DNA of 7,611 bases, taken from NCBI GenBank assembly GCA_009782025.1, contig WQUQ01000032.1:1-7611 (forward strand), given 5' to 3'. Shown one piece after another: positions 6,314 through 7,611 of this stretch. The notes beneath the pieces were generated by a model. The model saw only the letters and a list, made by a program, of their open reading frames with translations. It made no database searches and was not told where the DNA came from. The DNA is from Desulfobulbus sp. (GTDB taxonomy: Bacteria > Pseudomonadota > Gammaproteobacteria > Burkholderiales > Rhodocyclaceae). The translations under genes and the position numbers were made by a program. The stretch's first letter is position 1. Each line of letters begins with the position of its first letter.

Positions 6314-7248
6314 TGACTTTTGACCACGGTGCAAGCGAGAAGCCCGGCCTTCAGGCCGGGGTCAAGCGAGCCAAGCATGATTTCGGTGCCGGAGGCGCCC
6401 CAAACTCGTGGCGAGGAAACTCCGGGCTTCAGCCCGAAGTGACTCACCGCCAGCGGCGCTTCGGCGGCGTCGCCCGTCTTTACGGCGAGGAGGGCGCGGC
6501 CCGGCTGCGGGCGGCGCACGCGGCGGTGGTCGGCATCGGCGGCGTCGGCTCCTGGTGCGCCGAAGCGCTGGCGCGCACCGGCGTCGGCCAAATCACCCTG
6601 ATCGACCTCGACATGGTCGCCGAATCCAATGCCAACCGGCAGATTCACGCCCTCGACGAGGTCTGGGGCCGGGCCAAGGTCGAGGCCATGCGCGAACGCA
6701 TCGTCGCCATCAACCCGGATTGCCGGGTGCATTGCATCGAGGATTTCGTCACGCCGGAAAATGTCATTGAGCGGCTGGCCGGCGATTATTCGGTCGTCGT
6801 CGATGCCATCGACCAGGTCCGGGCCAAGGTGGCGATGATCGCCCATTGCCGCCAGCGCCGCCTGCCGATCGTGGTGGCCGGAGCGGCGGGCGGCCAGCTT
6901 GACCCCACCCGCGTCACGCTGGCCGATCTCAGCGAGACGATTCAAGATCCGCTGCTGGCCAAGGTGCGCGCCCAGTTGCGGCGCGATCACGGCTTTCCTC
7001 CGGGTTCTCCTCGTGGCAAGAAATTCGGCGTAGCGGCGGTGTTTTCCACCGAGCCGCTGCGTTATCCGGCGGGCGACCCAAGCTGCGCTGTTCCGACCGG
7101 GCCGTCCGGCCTCAACTGCGCCGGCTTCGGCTCATCGGTCTGCGTGACCTCGGTGTTCGGCATGGTCGCCGCCGCCCGCGCCATCGAGTTGATCGTTGCC
7201 GGCAAGGCGGCGGAACCAAAGATCGGCATCGGCTTGAGATCGGCTTGA
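6313..7248 (+). CDS. tcdA: tRNA threonylcarbamoyladenosine dehydratase TcdA
   Basis: TcdA (formerly CsdL/YgdL) is an E1-like ThiF/MoeB-family ATP-dependent enzyme that dehydrates t6A at position 37 of ANN-decoding tRNAs to cyclic ct6A. From the ATG at 6313 the product is 311 aa. The conserved protein starts at RRFGGVARLYG (48-58). Then come the nucleotide-binding loop GIGGVGSW (74-81), LIDLD (96-100), SNANRQ (105-110), GRAKVE (119-124, Lys122), DAIDQVRAK (164-172) and the C-terminal PSGLNCAGFGSSVCVTSVFG (264-283). The E. coli enzyme is 268 aa, so about 40 N-terminal residues are extra, encoded by a REPIN-like repeat. The ATG is favoured because it overlaps the preceding stop (TGATG). A GTG at 6439, in frame right after the repeat, would give a family-length 269-aa protein and is a serious alternative. 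The C-terminal end has been altered by a short tandem repeat at the stop. Confidence 0.92.
   Translation: MTFDHGASEKPGLQAGVKRAKHDFGAGGAPNSWRGNSGLQPEVTHRQRRFGGVARLYGEEGAARLRAAHAAVVGIGGVGSWCAEALARTGVGQITLIDLDMVAESNANRQIHALDEVWGRAKVEAMRERIVAINPDCRVHCIEDFVTPENVIERLAGDYSVVVDAIDQVRAKVAMIAHCRQRRLPIVVAGAAGGQLDPTRVTLADLSETIQDPLLAKVRAQLRRDHGFPPGSPRGKKFGVAAVFSTEPLRYPAGDPSCAVPTGPSGLNCAGFGSSVCVTSVFGMVAAARAIELIVAGKAAEPKIGIGLRSA
6332..6443 (+). repeat. REPIN-like pair of GC-rich hairpins within the 5' end of tcdA
   Basis: Two palindromes of like design lie about 60 bases apart: CCCGGCCT-TC-AGGCCGGG (6343-6360) and CGGGCT-TC-AGCCCG (6423-6436), each with TTCA at the tip. A weaker hairpin, GGTGCC-GGA-GGCGCC, lies between them (6385-6399). 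Hairpin one is bracketed by an 8-base direct repeat, CAAGCGAG (6332-6339 and 6363-6370). The layout resembles REP/REPIN elements mobilised by RAYT transposases. Boundaries are approximate. It has no stop codon in the tcdA frame and would encode the family-unlike residues from about 7 to 43. Confidence 0.6.
7228..7248 (+). repeat. 10-base tandem direct repeat across the tcdA stop codon
   Basis: ATCGGCTTGA occurs at 7228-7237 and again at 7239-7248, an 11-base period. The first copy is read as I-G-L in the tcdA frame. The second is read one base out of step and supplies the TGA stop at 7246-7248. Without one unit the frame would run on towards the insertion sequence. Confidence 0.8.
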
Positions 7249-7273
7249 ACCGCTCCTTTCAGAAGCAAACATC

Positions 7274-7287
7274 AACTCGGCCGAGTT
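7274..7287. repeat. 14-base perfect palindrome between tcdA and the IS
   Basis: AACTCGGCCGAGTT is a perfect inverted repeat in the 61-base gap between the tcdA stop and the transposase stop. It could be part of an IS end, an insertion target or a protein-binding site. It has no T-run, so a terminator is unlikely. Confidence 0.5.
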
Positions 7288-7309
7288 TACAAAGTCGCCC
7301 CTGCAAAAT

Positions 7310-7611
7310 TCACCCCAGCGCCCCGAAAGCCGTTGGCCTGACCGATTTTTCCCGGCACAACGCCCCTGCCAGCGTAATTTCAAGCCAAACCAGTAGTGCC
7401 AACACGGGCGCAAAAAGGCCTTTCAGGCCCAAACGCACCATCGCCCGCAGCAGCCAGCGGATGTTGTAGCCCGCCGCGCACAGCACCGCATGCACCGCAT
7501 CGCCGGTTTGTCCCTTGAGCCAGCAGCGATCCAGCGCGTTGTCTTGCTTGCAGTGCCCTATGGCCGGCTCCACCGCTTGTCTTCTTTTGAGCCAACGCCG
7601 CTGCTGACAGG
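7310..7611 (-). CDS. IS5-family transposase, C-terminal part (cut by window edge)
   Basis: About 100 codons are open from the window edge to a TGA at 7312-7310. The reading begins CQQRRWLKRRQAVEPAIGHCK and continues DRCWLKGQTGDAVHAVLCAAGYNIRWLLR. This is the C-terminal signature of IS5-type DDE transposases. RQAVEPAIGHCK fits the R-x3-E-x6-K pattern, with that Glu as the third catalytic acidic residue. The usual Tyr three residues before the Arg is not present at the expected place. A GTG at 7573 is only an internal Val codon, not the start. The gene begins beyond the window, so intactness cannot be judged. The gene runs convergent to tcdA; the IS end must lie in or near 7249-7309, but with only one end visible the terminal repeat cannot be placed. 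Confidence 0.85.
   Translation of the reverse strand, partial: CQQRRWLKRRQAVEPAIGHCKQDNALDRCWLKGQTGDAVHAVLCAAGYNIRWLLRAMVRLGLKGLFAPVLALLVWLEITLAGALCREKSVRPTAFGALG

Larger units (their letters stand above)
7249..7611 (-). mobile_element. End of an IS5-family insertion sequence (partial)
   Basis: The transposase fragment at 7310-7611 shows that the window's right edge lies inside an IS5-family element. Its boundary with chromosomal DNA is somewhere in 7249-7309, immediately after tcdA. Neither terminal inverted repeat nor target duplication can be defined here because the other end is missing. Confidence 0.65.

Noticed and set aside
5186..6334. Minus-strand open frame (382 codons) opposite the Hpt/HD-GYP gene
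   Set aside because: The plus strand carries HNIKG, HD, HHE and GYP motifs with a good ribosome site; the minus frame is a GC-driven shadow.
6250..6990. Minus-strand open frame (246 codons) opposite tcdA
   Set aside because: The E1-like motifs on the plus strand are decisive; this frame lacks any.
1..7611. CRISPR array, prophage or defence cluster
   Set aside because: No regularly spaced repeats, integrase, phage structural or nuclease/effector genes are visible; the only mobile DNA is the IS fragment and the small repeat element.

Overview
The window is GC-rich, with short intergenic gaps and Gram-negative gene content. A Q8-type polyprenyl synthase (IspB), AmpD, and PilS/PilR type IV pilus regulators together suggest a betaproteobacterium. 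The Rhodocyclales (Dechloromonas/Azonexus/Accumulibacter-like) are my best guess from family resemblance. No phylogenetic search was possible.

Left half, minus strand, read right to left. ispB (5064-4096) has a good sigma-70 type promoter in the divergent gap. It is followed 14 nt later by a tRNA-Pro(CGG) gene, which may have its own promoter inside the end of ispB, and then by a clear intrinsic terminator. Next comes a tightly packed four-gene unit: a 69-aa PP0621-like membrane-anchored Cys-rich protein, then pilS (membrane histidine kinase), pilR (NtrC-type sigma-54 activator) and ampD (cytoplasmic anhydromuramyl-peptide amidase). Junctions are TGATG, a 43-base overlap and TAATG, so translation is probably coupled throughout. 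A -24/-12 sigma-54 promoter match lies just upstream of the small gene. The first ~180 bases beyond ampD hold nothing I can assign.

Right half, plus strand. Divergent from ispB is a two-gene unit. Its first gene encodes an Hpt domain fused to an HD-GYP-like domain that lacks the first metal-binding His and the Lys of HDxGK. The second is tcdA, for the E1-like enzyme that cyclises t6A37 to ct6A in tRNA, joined by a TGATG overlap. The 5' end of tcdA holds a ~105-base REPIN-like pair of hairpins that is read through in frame, or that separates the two genes if a downstream GTG is the true start. A 10-base direct repeat sits on the tcdA stop codon. After it comes the 3' end of an IS5-family transposase gene on the minus strand, cut by the window edge.

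Most of this is conserved chromosomal housekeeping and regulatory DNA. The less ordinary points are the repeat inside tcdA, the degenerate Hpt/HD-GYP fusion, the candidate sigma-54 promoter of the pilSR operon, and the IS-adjacent remodelling at the tcdA 3' end. I found no defence system, CRISPR array or clearly new multi-gene system.
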